Source: Microbacterium sp. LWO13-1.2 (lineage in GTDB: Bacteria; Actinomycetota; Actinomycetes; Actinomycetales; Microbacteriaceae). From it: a stretch of 64,000 nucleotides of DNA. The translations under genes and the position numbers were made by a program. The stretch lies in contig NZ_CP151634.1 of NCBI RefSeq assembly GCF_038397725.1, positions 558,001-622,000 of the forward strand. Reading direction: 5' to 3'. The notes below the pieces were generated by a model that was given only the letters and a program-made list of their open reading frames with translations, was not told where the DNA came from and searched no databases. The first letter of the stretch is position 1. Each line of letters opens with the position of its first letter. Of this stretch, positions 34,164 to 43,962 are shown in pieces.

Positions 34164-35342
34164 TCACCCGGCGACGAGGGCGAGCACCAGAGTGGCTGCG
34201 ACGACCGTCGGCACCGCGACGACGAGCCCCCACAGCATGAAGCGCGGCCAACTGATCGTCACGCCGAGCGCCACGATCCGGTGATGCCACAACAGCGTCG
34301 CCAGTGATGCCCACGGAGTGACGAGCGGGCCGAGGTTCACACCGATCAGCAGTGCCATCAACGCCACCGGGTCTCCCGCGGCGGGCTCCAGGATGAGATA
34401 TGCCGGGAGGTTGTTCACACCGTTGGCGGCGAGGGCGCCGATTCCCGCGAGCTGCAGGAGCGCCGCCGGCCCGTGATCGTCGGGAGCCAGCGCCGTCAGG
34501 AAATCGAGGAGGCCATTGGCATGCGCCGTCTCGACCAGCACGAACAGAGCGGTGGCGAGTCCGACTGCGGACCACGGAACCAGTCCGAGCCGCAGCACAT
34601 GTCGACGCCGCACCGCGAACAGCACGACCAGGAGCAGGGCGGCGGCCGTGGCGGGGATCCACACGTCGTGCGTCACCGTGAGCAACGGAAGCAGCGCGAT
34701 CAGCACCGCGGCTGCGCCCCAGAAGAGCACACGGTCAGAGGGTGACCCCGGCGGCGGCACGCGGTAGCCGCCGAACAGAGTGCGCCGGTGCACGATGGTG
34801 AGGATCGCGACAGGGATGAGCACGCCGATCAGCGTCGGCGCCCAGCTGAGCGCGATGAACGCCGCCGGGTCACTGCCGACCGCTGGCGCGGCGAGCAGGT
34901 TCGTGAGGTTCGAGACCGGCAGCGCGAGGGATGCCGTGTTCGCCAGCCACACCGTCGCGAGCGCGAACGGGAGCGGTGAGACGCCGATGCTCTGCGCCAG
35001 CACCACGACGACCGGGGTCACGATCACGGCCGTCGTGTCGAGTGACAGGAAGACCGTGCTGACGACCGCGAGCGCGACGACCGATGCCCAGAGCGCCAGA
35101 ACCTGCCCCCGCCCCCAGCGGGCGAGCCTCTGCGCGAGCACATCGAAGACACCAGCGTCGCGGGCGAGTTCGGCGACGATCGTGATCGCGACCACGAATC
35201 CCAGCACGGGCACGATGCGGAGCCCGAGCGCACCGGCATCCGGTGCAGGAAGGATGCCGGTGACGACGACGATCGCGGCGACGCCGGCCAGCACGAGGAC
35301 GATGATCGACCCCCTGCTGAGCGTTCGTCGTGCCGCAGTCAC
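34164..35342 (-). CDS. ArsB/NhaD-superfamily ion transporter
   Basis: 392-residue protein with about 11 helices of the ion-transporter (ArsB/NhaD/SLC13) fold: FLSLDTTAVIVTPVVVVLAQS and GVNNLPAYLILEP are the two re-entrant-type conserved segments. GTG 35342 lies six bases after a TATGCT -10 hexamer on the same strand (35349-35354), so leaderless. It is flanked by K+ uptake genes, not arsenic genes; its stop is nine bases from the kimA stop. Substrate could be Na+/H+, an organic anion or arsenite. Confidence 0.75.
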   Translation of the reverse strand: MTAARRTLSRGSIIVLVLAGVAAIVVVTGILPAPDAGALGLRIVPVLGFVVAITIVAELARDAGVFDVLAQRLARWGRGQVLALWASVVALAVVSTVFLSLDTTAVIVTPVVVVLAQSIGVSPLPFALATVWLANTASLALPVSNLTNLLAAPAVGSDPAAFIALSWAPTLIGVLIPVAILTIVHRRTLFGGYRVPPPGSPSDRVLFWGAAAVLIALLPLLTVTHDVWIPATAAALLLVVLFAVRRRHVLRLGLVPWSAVGLATALFVLVETAHANGLLDFLTALAPDDHGPAALLQLAGIGALAANGVNNLPAYLILEPAAGDPVALMALLIGVNLGPLVTPWASLATLLWHHRIVALGVTISWPRFMLWGLVVAVPTVVAATLVLALVAG

Positions 35343-35411
35343 TCCGAGAGCATACGACGGCTTCCCCTTGGACACTCGCCGTGAGCAAGCCGCATGCGTC
35401 ACGGCGAAGGG

Positions 35412-35430
35412 CGTAGGGGAACCGTGAGGA
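35412..35430 (+). promoter_or_regulatory. KdpE-like direct repeat before the kdp operon
   Basis: CGTAGGGG (35412-35419) and CGTGAGGA (35423-35430) are 11 bases apart; a related CGTGAGCA lies at 35380-35387. The words match those before kimA. They sit about 40-60 bases upstream of the first kdp reading frame, a normal activator position. Confidence 0.6.
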
Positions 35431-35469
35431 TCGTCGTCGACACGCGTCAGCCGGAGTTGTATCGACTCC

Positions 35470-35553
35470 GTGCTCGACATCCTCTACCTCGCGCTGACTC
35501 TCGCGCTCTTCGCCCTCGTCTCGCTGACCGCAAAGGGGGTGGAGCGGCTGTGA
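35470..35553 (+). CDS. 27-residue single-helix membrane peptide ahead of kdpF
   Basis: GTG 35470 encodes [20 protein letters not shown] followed by AKGVERL and stop. It is one hydrophobic helix with a short basic tail, and its TGA overlaps the GTG of kdpF as GTGA. It is therefore the first gene of a strictly coupled operon. Its size and form resemble KdpF but it lacks the P-E-K/R-F end. Similar mini-proteins precede kdpF in other actinobacteria to my recollection; function unknown, perhaps a Kdp accessory subunit. Confidence 0.65.
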   Translation: MLDILYLALTLALFALVSLTAKGVERL

Positions 35554-35639
35554 TCGTCTTCGAGATCATCGCTGCAGCTCTCGCACTCGCAGCGATCGCC
35601 TACCTCGTGGTCGCCCTCGTCGCCCCGGAGAAGTTCTGA
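35550..35639 (+). CDS. kdpF: K+-transporting ATPase subunit KdpF
   Basis: 29-residue single-span peptide [20 protein letters not shown] ending ALVAPEKF, the standard KdpF signature (small lipid-like stabiliser of KdpABC). GTG 35550 overlaps the preceding mini-ORF, and its TGA shares a base with the kdpA ATG (TGATG). Confidence 0.88.
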   Translation: MIVFEIIAAALALAAIAYLVVALVAPEKF

Positions 35640-37318
35640 TGGGCGCGGGCATCTGGTTCGGCATCCTGCAGGCGGCGGCGCTCATCATCGCGCTCGTGCT
35701 CCTGTACCGGCCCCTCGGTGACTACATCGCCCACGTGTACACCTCGGCGCGCGATCTGCGCGTCGAACGCGGCTTCTACCGCCTCATCGGCGTGGATCCT
35801 TCGTCCGAGCAGACCTGGCGCGCGTACGCCCGCAGCGTGCTCGTGTTCTCCGCGGCCGGGCTCCTCCTCGTCTACGGCCTGCAGCGGCTCCAGGCGTTCC
35901 TTCCGGAATCCCTGGGCCTCCCGGCCGTCCCCGAAGGCCTCGCATTCAACACCGCGGCATCCTTCGTCGCCAACACGAACTGGCAGTCCTACTCCCCCGA
36001 GCAGACGATGGGCTACACGGTGCAGCTCGCCGGCCTCACCGTGCAGAACTTCGTCTCCGCCGCCGTCGGCCTCACCGTCGCCATCGCACTGACCCGTGGG
36101 CTCGCCCGCCGGGGCTCGGCGACGATCGGCAACTTCTGGGTCGACCTGATCCGCGGGCTCGGCCGGCTGCTGCTGCCGATCGCGTTCATCGGCGCAGTCG
36201 CGCTCATCATCGGCGGCGTCGTGCAGAACTTCGCCGGCTTCACCGAGGTGCAGACCATCGGCGGCACGGCGCAGTCGATTCCGGGCGGACCGGTCGCGTC
36301 GCAGGAGGCGATCAAGCTGCTCGGCACGAACGGCGGCGGCTTCTTCAACGCCAACTCGGCGCACCCGTTCGAGAACCCGACCGGGTGGACCAACCTGCTG
36401 GAGATCCTGCTCATCCTCGCCATCCCGTTCGCGCTCCCCCGCGCCTTCGGACGCATGATCGGCGACAACCGCCAGGGGTACGCGATCGCCGCCGTCATGG
36501 GCACGATCTTCCTCGTCTCGACCTTCGCGCTCTCGGCACTCGAACTGGCAGGACGCGGCTCGGCGCCGGAACTCGCCGGAGCGGCGATGGAGGGCAAGGA
36601 ACAGCGCTTCGGCATCCTGGGATCCACCCTCTTCGGCAGCGCGAGCACGCTCACCTCGACCGGAGCGGTCAACTCGATGCACGACTCGTACACCGCTCTC
36701 GGTGGCATGATGCCGATGCTGAACATGATGCTCGGAGAGGTCGCTCCCGGCGGCGTGGGCTCCGGCCTGTACGGGATGCTCGTACTCGCGATCATCGCCG
36801 TCTTCGTGGGCGGGCTGCTCGTCGGACGCTCCCCGGAATACCTCGGCAAGCGGATCGGCCCGCGCGAGATCAAGCTCGCGAGCCTCTACATCCTCGTCGT
36901 CCCTGCCCTCGTGCTCGGCGGTACCGCCCTGAGCTTCGCGATTCCCGGGATCCGGGAAGACGTCGAGTCGACCAGCATCCTGAACCCGGGCGTCCATGGG
37001 ATGAGCGAGGTGCTCTATGCGTTCACCTCGGCGGCGAACAACAACGGCTCGGCCTTCGCCGGACTCACGGCGAACACCCCGTGGTTCAACACGGCGCTGG
37101 GCGTGGCGATGCTGCTCGGGCGATTCCTCCCGATCGTGCTCGTGCTCGCACTGGCCGGCTCGTTCGCCGCGCAGGAGCGAGTACCGGCCACCGCGGGCAC
37201 CCTCCCCACCCATCGGCCGCAGTTCGTCGGTCTCCTCCTCGCCGTGACGGTCATCGTCACCGCACTCACCTATTTCCCGGTCCTCACTCTGGGGCCGCTC
37301 GCTGAAGGACTCGTCTGA
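35639..37318 (+). CDS. kdpA: K+-transporting ATPase subunit KdpA
   Basis: 559-residue channel-like K+-selective subunit of the Kdp P-type ATPase, with about ten helices. The four pore motifs are visible: [53 protein letters not shown] and [14 protein letters not shown]. Directly coupled to kdpF. It forms the ion-conducting half with KdpB as energiser. Confidence 0.98.
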   Translation: MGAGIWFGILQAAALIIALVLLYRPLGDYIAHVYTSARDLRVERGFYRLIGVDPSSEQTWRAYARSVLVFSAAGLLLVYGLQRLQAFLPESLGLPAVPEGLAFNTAASFVANTNWQSYSPEQTMGYTVQLAGLTVQNFVSAAVGLTVAIALTRGLARRGSATIGNFWVDLIRGLGRLLLPIAFIGAVALIIGGVVQNFAGFTEVQTIGGTAQSIPGGPVASQEAIKLLGTNGGGFFNANSAHPFENPTGWTNLLEILLILAIPFALPRAFGRMIGDNRQGYAIAAVMGTIFLVSTFALSALELAGRGSAPELAGAAMEGKEQRFGILGSTLFGSASTLTSTGAVNSMHDSYTALGGMMPMLNMMLGEVAPGGVGSGLYGMLVLAIIAVFVGGLLVGRSPEYLGKRIGPREIKLASLYILVVPALVLGGTALSFAIPGIREDVESTSILNPGVHGMSEVLYAFTSAANNNGSAFAGLTANTPWFNTALGVAMLLGRFLPIVLVLALAGSFAAQERVPATAGTLPTHRPQFVGLLLAVTVIVTALTYFPVLTLGPLAEGLV

Positions 37319-37319
37319 C

Positions 37320-39473
37320 ATGACCATCGTCACCTCCACCCCCGAGATGCAGGATGCCGCGGCATCCGCCTCCCCTTCATCCGAGACCGCGAAGCCTCGC
37401 GCGTTCGGCTGGGCGCAACTCGTCCAGGCCCTGCCCGGCGCCCTGCGCAAGCTCGATCCCCGAGCCCTCGTGCGCAACCCCGTCATGCTTCTCGTCTGGG
37501 CCGGCGCCGTGTTCACGACCGTTCTCGCGATCGCCGAACCCTTCCTCGGCGGCCCCGGGGAATCCGGCGGCACCGCCGTGCCGCCGATGTTCACCTGGGG
37601 CATCGCGGTCTGGCTGTGGTTGACCGTGCTCTTCGCGAACGTCGCCGAGTCCGTGGCCGAGGGCCGCGGCAAGGCGCAGGCGGCGAGTCTGCGCGAGACG
37701 CGCACCAGCACCCTCGCCCGTCGGGTCACCGGCTACGACGCGGCGCAGGACGCCGCCGCCGTACGCACCGAGACGGAGCAGGTCTCCTCGGCCGACCTGC
37801 AGCGCGACGACATCGTGATCGTGGAGGCCGGCGAACTGATCCCCGGTGACGGCGACATCGTCTCCGGTATCGCGACCGTCGACGAATCGGCGATCACGGG
37901 CGAGAGCGCCCCCGTCATCCGCGAGTCCGGCGGCGACCGCAGCGCCGTCACCGGCGGCACCCGCGTGCTGTCCGACCGGATCGTGATGCGCATCACGTCG
38001 AAACCGGGCGAGACCTTCGTCGACCGGATGATCGCCCTCGTCGAGGGCGCGAGCCGCCAGCGCACGCCGAACGAGATCGCCCTCAACATCCTGCTGGCGA
38101 GCCTGTCCATCGTGTTCCTGATCGTGGTCCTCGCCCTCAACCCGATCGCCGCCTACGCCGCGTCACCCGTGAGCATCCCGGTGCTCATCGCGCTTCTCGT
38201 CTGCTTGATCCCGACCACGATCGGCGCCCTGCTGTCGGCCATCGGCATCGCCGGCATGGACCGACTGGTGCAGCGCAACGTGCTGGCGATGTCCGGGCGC
38301 GCGGTCGAGGCCGCCGGCGACGTGACGACGCTTCTGCTCGACAAGACCGGAACCATCACCTACGGAAACCGCCGCGCGCACGAGGTGCTGCCGCTTCCGG
38401 GTGTCGACGCCGACGAGCTGCTCCGCACGGCCGCTCTCTCCTCGCTGGCAGACCCGACACCGGAGGGCGCATCGATCGTCGAACTGGCTGCGGCACGCGG
38501 CATCCGGGTCGCGGAACCGGCGGATGCGATCGTCGTGCCGTTCACCGCGCAGACCCGGATGAGCGGACTGGACCTCGCCGACGGCACCCAGATCCGCAAG
38601 GGCGCCGGATCAGCGGTGCGCGCCTGGCTCGAGATCACCGGAGACGACGTCGAGCTGACGAGCCGCACCGATGCCGTCGCGCAGAGCGGCGGCACGCCCC
38701 TCGTCGTCGCCGTGAAAGCGCCTGCAGGCGCCGGCCGTGTGCTCGGCGCCGTCCACCTCAAGGACATCGTGAAGGAGGGCCTGAGGGAGCGCTTCGAGGA
38801 ACTGCGCAGCATGGGAATCCGCACGGTCATGATCACCGGCGACAACCCGCTCACGGCGAAGGCGATCGCCGCCGAGGCCGGCGTCGACGACTTCCTCGCG
38901 GAGGCCACTCCCGAGGACAAGCTCGCGCTCATCCGCCGGGAGCAGGACGGCGGCCGGCTCGTCGCGATGACCGGCGACGGCACCAACGATGCCCCGGCCC
39001 TCGCCCAGGCGGACGTCGGAGTGGCGATGAACACCGGCACCTCCGCCGCGAAGGAGGCCGGCAACATGGTCGACCTCGATTCCGATCCCACGAAGCTCAT
39101 CGACATCGTGCGCATCGGCAAGCAGCTGCTGATCACCAGGGGAGCTCTCACGACCTTCTCCCTGGCGAACGACATCGCGAAGTACTTCGCGATCATCCCG
39201 GCGATGTTCATGGGGGTCTTCCCCGGACTCGCAGCGCTCAACATCATGCAGCTGCACTCGCCGGCATCCGCCGTGACGAGCGCGATCATCTTCAACGCGA
39301 TCGTGATCGTCTTCCTCATCCCGCTCGCCCTGCGCGGCGTGAAGTACCGGCCGGCGAGCGCCTCGCAGATCCTGCAGCGCAACCTGCTCATCTACGGCCT
39401 GGGCGGTGTGATCGCGCCGTTCATCGGGATCAAGCTCATCGACGTCGTCGTCAGCCTCATCCCCGGCTTCTGA
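37320..39473 (+). CDS. kdpB: K+-transporting P-type ATPase subunit KdpB
   Basis: 717-residue catalytic subunit. Phosphorylation site [13 protein letters not shown] (Asp341; the extra 34 residues versus E. coli are an Ala/Ser-rich N-terminal extension), actuator [17 protein letters not shown], nucleotide site KGAGSAVR, and hinge [25 protein letters not shown] are intact. One base separates it from the kdpA stop. Confidence 0.98.
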   Translation: MTIVTSTPEMQDAAASASPSSETAKPRAFGWAQLVQALPGALRKLDPRALVRNPVMLLVWAGAVFTTVLAIAEPFLGGPGESGGTAVPPMFTWGIAVWLWLTVLFANVAESVAEGRGKAQAASLRETRTSTLARRVTGYDAAQDAAAVRTETEQVSSADLQRDDIVIVEAGELIPGDGDIVSGIATVDESAITGESAPVIRESGGDRSAVTGGTRVLSDRIVMRITSKPGETFVDRMIALVEGASRQRTPNEIALNILLASLSIVFLIVVLALNPIAAYAASPVSIPVLIALLVCLIPTTIGALLSAIGIAGMDRLVQRNVLAMSGRAVEAAGDVTTLLLDKTGTITYGNRRAHEVLPLPGVDADELLRTAALSSLADPTPEGASIVELAAARGIRVAEPADAIVVPFTAQTRMSGLDLADGTQIRKGAGSAVRAWLEITGDDVELTSRTDAVAQSGGTPLVVAVKAPAGAGRVLGAVHLKDIVKEGLRERFEELRSMGIRTVMITGDNPLTAKAIAAEAGVDDFLAEATPEDKLALIRREQDGGRLVAMTGDGTNDAPALAQADVGVAMNTGTSAAKEAGNMVDLDSDPTKLIDIVRIGKQLLITRGALTTFSLANDIAKYFAIIPAMFMGVFPGLAALNIMQLHSPASAVTSAIIFNAIVIVFLIPLALRGVKYRPASASQILQRNLLIYGLGGVIAPFIGIKLIDVVVSLIPGF

Positions 39474-39500
39474 CCCTCCCCGATCCGACAAGGAAGAGAC

Positions 39501-40115
39501 ATGTCCTCATTCCGCAGCACCGTTCGCACCACCGGCGTCGCACTCCGCGCGATGCTCGTCCTCACGCTGGTCCTCGGCGTCGGCTACACCCTCCTCGTCA
39601 CGGGCATCGGACAGGTGCTCCTGCCCTGGCAGGCGAATGGCTCTCCCCTCGCCGATGGAAAGGGCACCGTGGTCGGCAGTGCGCTGATCGGCCAGTCCTT
39701 CACCGACGCCGACGGCGAGGCCCTGCCGGAGTACTTCCAGTCACGACCGTCGGCGGCCGGCGACGGCTATGACGGCGCCAGCTCCAGCGGCAGCAACCTC
39801 GGGCCGGAGAACCCCGATCTCGTCGCCGCTATCGAGGAGCGTCGCACGACGATCGCCGAGCGCGAGGGCGTCGCGCCCGCGCAGGTTCCGGCGGATGCCG
39901 TCACGGCATCCGCATCCGGACTCGACCCGCACATCAGCGTCGCCTATGCACTGCTCCAGGCCCCCAGGGTGGCAGCAGAGCGAGGCCTCTCCGAAGCAGA
40001 GGTGCTCTCGCTCGTGGAGTCTAGGATTCAAGGGCGGGATCTGGGATTCCTCGGCGAAGAGCGCGTCAACGTCGCAGAACTCAATCTCGCTCTTGACGAG
40101 CGGGAGGGCGCATGA
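39501..40115 (+). CDS. kdpC: K+-transporting ATPase subunit KdpC
   Basis: 204-residue subunit with one N-terminal transmembrane helix (AMLVLTLVLGVGYTLLVTGIGQ), SALIGQSF, YFQSRPSAAGDGYDGASSSGSNLG and DPHISVAYALLQAPRVA, all canonical KdpC. AAGGAAG precedes the ATG. It overlaps kdpD by four bases. Confidence 0.97.
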   Translation: MSSFRSTVRTTGVALRAMLVLTLVLGVGYTLLVTGIGQVLLPWQANGSPLADGKGTVVGSALIGQSFTDADGEALPEYFQSRPSAAGDGYDGASSSGSNLGPENPDLVAAIEERRTTIAEREGVAPAQVPADAVTASASGLDPHISVAYALLQAPRVAAERGLSEAEVLSLVESRIQGRDLGFLGEERVNVAELNLALDEREGA

Positions 40116-42649
40116 CCGGAGAGCGGATGCAGCGACGTGGTCGCCTCCGCGTGCTGCTCGGCGCAGCCCCTGGGGTCGGGAAGACCTACGAGATGCTCGC
40201 CGAGGGCCGTCGGCTTCACGACGAGGGCCGGGATGTCGTCATCGCGATCGTCGAGACCCATGAGCGCGAGGCGACGCTGGCGCAGACCGTCGGCCTGCCC
40301 GAGGTGCCCCGACGGATCGACAGCCACCGCGGCGTCGAGCTCTCCGAACTCGACCTCGATGCGGTCATCGCCCGCGCCCCGGAGATCGCCCTCGTCGACG
40401 AGCTCGCGCACACGAACATCCCCGGTTCGCAGCATTCGAAGCGCTGGCAGGACGTCGAAGTGCTGCTGGATGCCGGCATCGATGTCATCACGACGGTCAA
40501 CGTCCAGCACATCGAGTCGCTGAACGCGGTCGTGGAGAAGATCACCGGCATCGCCCAGCAGGAGACGATCCCCGATGCCGTCGTCCGTGCCGCCGACGAG
40601 GTCGAAGTCGTGGATCTCGCCCCGCAGTCGCTGCGGGACAGGCTTTCGGCGGGGCTCGTCTACCCGGCCGAGCGCATCGATGCGGCGCTGTCGAACTACT
40701 TCCGTCTCGGCAACCTGACCGCACTCCGCGAGCTCGCCCTGCTGTGGCTGGCCGACGAAGTCGACAGTGCCCTGCGCAGCTATCGGGCCGACCACGGCAT
40801 CGAGGGCACGTGGCAGGCCAGGGAACGCGTGGTCGTCGCATTGACCGGTGGCCCGGAGGGCGAGACCCTGCTTCGCCGCGGTGCCAGGATCGCTGCCCGA
40901 TCCGCGGGCGGGGTGCTCCTCGCCGTGCACGTGTCGGCGCAGGACGGGTTGCGAAACGACTCACCCGGGGCGTTGACGGCCCAGCGCACCCTGGTCGAGT
41001 CGCTGGGTGGCAGTTATCACCAGATCGTCGGCAACGACATCCCGGAGACCCTGGTGGAGTTCGCGCAGTCCGTGGACGCCACGCAGGTGGTGATCGGCGT
41101 GAGCCGGCGCGGCCGTCTGATGACAGCGCTGACGGGCCCGGGGATCGGTGCGGAGATCATCCGTCACTCCGGCGACATCGACGTGCACATCGTCACCCAC
41201 GCGGCAGCCGGCGGACGCGCCTCGCTCCCCAAGATCACCGGTGGGGCGCTCGGATGGCGCCGCCAGGTGCTCGGATTCGCCGTCGCGCTCGCCTTCGGGC
41301 CGCTGCTGTCCTGGCTGATGTTCACGTTCCGCAGCCCCGAATCGATCACCGCCGAGGTTCTCGCGTATCAGCTGCTCGTCGTGGTGGTCGCGCTCATCGG
41401 AGGGCTGCGCCCTGCGGTGTTCGCCGCAGTGCTCTCCGGCATCACCCTGGACTTCCTCTTCGTCGCGCCGCAGTTCACGATCACGATCGCTCATCCCCTG
41501 CATGTGCTCGCCCTCGCCCTGTACGTCACGATCGCGATCCTGGTGAGCATCATCGTCGATCAGGCCGCGCGTCGGGCTCGCACCGCCAAGCGCGCCACGG
41601 CTGAGGCCGAGTTGCTGGCCGCGGTCGCGGGCAACGTGCTCCGCGGTGACAACGCCGTGCTCGCGCTCGTGAGTCGTACCCGTGAGGCGTTCGGGCTGAG
41701 CGGGGTGCGCCTGCTCGACGCCGACGGCGAGGTGCTCGCGCGCGACGGGGAGCCGTTGCGGGACGGCAGAGCGATCACGGTGCCGGTCGGATCCGGCGAT
41801 GCCCCGCGCGCGATGCTCGAACTGCATGGCGGGCCGCTGGACGGTCCGGCCCGGCGACTGCTCGACGCGATCGTCGCCCAGTTGTCGGCAGCGATCGAGC
41901 ACACCGACCTCCGTGCGACGGCGCGCGAGGCGGTCACCCTCGCCGAGACCGATCAGGTGCGAAGCGCCCTGCTCTCGGCGCTGAGTCACGACCTCCGCCG
42001 CCCGCTCGCATCAGCGGTCGCCGCCATCGGCGGTCTACGAGGGGCGGGTGCGCTGTCCGCCGCCGATCGGGACGAGCTCCTCGCCACCGCCGATGAAAGC
42101 CTGGGCACGCTGTCGACGCTCATCACCGATCTGCTCGACGTGAGTCGAGTGCAGGCGGGTGTGCTCGCCGTGTCCGCGACGCGGATGGATGCCGCCGGCA
42201 GCATCCTCGCCGCCATCGACGAGCTGTCTTTCGGCCCGTCCGATGTCGAACTCGCGCTCGACCCCTCGCTGCCGCCGCTGCAGGCCGATCCCGTGCTGCT
42301 GCAGCGGGTGCTGGTGAACGTCCTCGCCAACGCGCACCGGCATTCCCCGGATGGGCGGCAGGTGATCGTGTCGACGAGCCGGCTCGGTGCGCGCGCGGAG
42401 ATCCGGATCATCGACCGCGGAGAGGGCGTGCCCGCGAACCGGCGCGACAGCATGTTCCAGCCGTTCCAGCGCTATGGCGACACCGACAACACCACCGGAC
42501 TCGGTCTGGGACTCGCGCTGTCCCGCGGGTTCACCGAGGGCATGGGCGGTAGCCTGACTCCGGAGGATACGCCGGGAGGCGGCCTCACCATGGTCATCTC
42601 TCTGCCCCTGGCCGCAGAACAGTCCGACACGGAGGAAGCGCAGCAGTGA
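40112..42649 (+). CDS. kdpD: Osmosensitive K+ sensor histidine kinase KdpD
   Basis: 845-residue membrane kinase. N-terminal KdpD domain with Walker A VLLGAAPGVGKTYEML, then a universal-stress domain (about 245-365), four closely spaced helices (about 385-490), a GAF-like region, HisKA with the phospho-acceptor in LLSALSHDLRRPL (His626) and an HATPase domain (NVLANAHRHSPDG, GLGLGLALSRGFTEGMGG). It phosphorylates KdpE under K+ limitation. ATG 40112 overlaps kdpC (ATGA). Confidence 0.97.
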   Translation: MTGERMQRRGRLRVLLGAAPGVGKTYEMLAEGRRLHDEGRDVVIAIVETHEREATLAQTVGLPEVPRRIDSHRGVELSELDLDAVIARAPEIALVDELAHTNIPGSQHSKRWQDVEVLLDAGIDVITTVNVQHIESLNAVVEKITGIAQQETIPDAVVRAADEVEVVDLAPQSLRDRLSAGLVYPAERIDAALSNYFRLGNLTALRELALLWLADEVDSALRSYRADHGIEGTWQARERVVVALTGGPEGETLLRRGARIAARSAGGVLLAVHVSAQDGLRNDSPGALTAQRTLVESLGGSYHQIVGNDIPETLVEFAQSVDATQVVIGVSRRGRLMTALTGPGIGAEIIRHSGDIDVHIVTHAAAGGRASLPKITGGALGWRRQVLGFAVALAFGPLLSWLMFTFRSPESITAEVLAYQLLVVVVALIGGLRPAVFAAVLSGITLDFLFVAPQFTITIAHPLHVLALALYVTIAILVSIIVDQAARRARTAKRATAEAELLAAVAGNVLRGDNAVLALVSRTREAFGLSGVRLLDADGEVLARDGEPLRDGRAITVPVGSGDAPRAMLELHGGPLDGPARRLLDAIVAQLSAAIEHTDLRATAREAVTLAETDQVRSALLSALSHDLRRPLASAVAAIGGLRGAGALSAADRDELLATADESLGTLSTLITDLLDVSRVQAGVLAVSATRMDAAGSILAAIDELSFGPSDVELALDPSLPPLQADPVLLQRVLVNVLANAHRHSPDGRQVIVSTSRLGARAEIRIIDRGEGVPANRRDSMFQPFQRYGDTDNTTGLGLGLALSRGFTEGMGGSLTPEDTPGGGLTMVISLPLAAEQSDTEEAQQ

Positions 42650-43317
42650 AGCTCCTCATCGCCGACGACGACCCCCAGATGGTGCGGGCGCTGCGCATCA
42701 CCCTGGCGGCGCACGGCTACGACGTGATCACCGCCGCTGACGGCGCCGCCGCCATCACCACCGCGGCGCAGACGCATCCGGACATCATCCTGCTCGATCT
42801 GGGGATGCCGAAGATGAACGGCATCGAGGTCATCCAGGCTCTGCGCGGCTGGACGAGCGCACCGATCATCGTCGTCTCCGGCCGCACCGGCTCTGCCGAC
42901 AAGGTCGATGCCCTGGATGCCGGAGCCGACGACTTCGTCACCAAGCCCTTCCAGGTCGACGAGCTGCTCGCGCGGCTGCGCGCGCTCGCCCGACGCACGG
43001 CTCCCGCGGCCGGAGAGTCGACGGTGAGCTTCGGCGACGTCGTCGTCGACCTGTCAGCGAAGGCGGTGACCCGAGCGGGCGCACGCGTGCACCTGACTCC
43101 GACGGAGTGGCGGATGCTGGAGCATCTGTGCCGGCATCCGGGCGCCCTCGTCACGCGGCAGGACCTGCTGAAGGAGATCTGGGGCAGCGAACAGGTGTCC
43201 GACTCCGGCTATCTGCGCCTGTACATGTCTCAGCTGCGCAAGAAGCTCGAGCTCTCGCCCGCCGCACCCGTGCACCTGCTGACCGAGTCCGGGATGGGCT
43301 ACCGCCTCGTGCTGTGA
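42646..43317 (+). CDS. kdpE: Response regulator KdpE
   Basis: 223-residue OmpR-family regulator: receiver domain with LIADDDPQMVRAL and phospho-acceptor Asp51 in ILLDLGMPKMNG, conserved Lys in FVTKPFQ, then a winged-helix output domain (HLTPTEWRMLEHLCRHPGAL). GTG 42646 overlaps kdpD; GGAGGAA lies upstream. Expected to bind the CGTRAGGR repeats before kdp and, by inference, before kimA. Confidence 0.97.
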   Translation: MKLLIADDDPQMVRALRITLAAHGYDVITAADGAAAITTAAQTHPDIILLDLGMPKMNGIEVIQALRGWTSAPIIVVSGRTGSADKVDALDAGADDFVTKPFQVDELLARLRALARRTAPAAGESTVSFGDVVVDLSAKAVTRAGARVHLTPTEWRMLEHLCRHPGALVTRQDLLKEIWGSEQVSDSGYLRLYMSQLRKKLELSPAAPVHLLTESGMGYRLVL

Positions 43318-43363
43318 GCACGCTCGTGCGCCTCAGATCTGCGGCGGCGGTGCCGCCAGCGCC

Positions 43364-43951
43364 CTAAGCGGCGACAGGCGCCGGGATCTCCGCTGGAGCG
43401 GGAACCTGCGACCAGCGGAAGCGGTCGACGAGACCGGACACCTGAGGAATGCGCGACAGGATCAGCAGCAGACCGTAGCCCAGCATCCCTCCCGCGATGT
43501 TGGAGAGGAGGTCATTGATGTCTGCGATGTGCCCTCCGGCGAAGAATTTCTGCGCCGCCAACTGAGCCACCTCGATGCCGAGGCTGGTTCCGGCCACGGC
43601 GATGAGGACCTTCCACCAGGATGGCTTCGCCAGCAGCAGTGCACTGAGGATGCCGAGCGGCACAAACACCAGGATGTTCGTCACCGCGTCGCCCCACTCG
43701 TAGTCGGCGAAGGGGATGATCGCCAGCCCGGGAACCCAGTTGGTGCCGCCAGTGATGGGGTTGAGATAGATCGGGAAGATCGTGTTCCCCACGATGCCGG
43801 CGGCGTACACGGCGAGAGCTGCGGCCACCATGGCGCGCGGAACGGAGAAGATCCGCTCGGCGTTGAGGCGCCAGAGCAGCAGCGCGAAGATCACGGCGCC
43901 GAGAGGAATGACCACCGGCAGCACCGGGATCTGCTGAAAGGGGTCGTTCAT
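43364..43951 (-). CDS. VanZ-like membrane protein
   Basis: 195-residue protein with about five helices: NTIFPIYLNPI, ADYEWGDAVTNILVFVPLGILSALL and SLGIEVAQLAAQKFFAGGHIADINDLLSNIAGGMLGYGL are the conserved VanZ-family blocks. VanZ-like proteins of Gram-positives modify glycopeptide sensitivity in some cases, but most have no known role. A short gap (11 bases) separates it from the upstream TetR gene, so cotranscription is likely. Confidence 0.87.
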   Translation of the reverse strand: MNDPFQQIPVLPVVIPLGAVIFALLLWRLNAERIFSVPRAMVAAALAVYAAGIVGNTIFPIYLNPITGGTNWVPGLAIIPFADYEWGDAVTNILVFVPLGILSALLLAKPSWWKVLIAVAGTSLGIEVAQLAAQKFFAGGHIADINDLLSNIAGGMLGYGLLLILSRIPQVSGLVDRFRWSQVPAPAEIPAPVAA

Positions 43952-43962
43952 AGGGAATCAGG

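Noticed and set aside
34164..35342. Arsenite exporter ArsB
   Set aside because: The fold fits the broad ArsB/NhaD superfamily, but the gene has no arsenic regulator or reductase beside it and is embedded among K+ genes, so the specific name is not justified.
35600..37729. 709-codon reverse frame opposite kdpA
   Set aside because: Same antisense character; kdpA and its pore motifs are certain.
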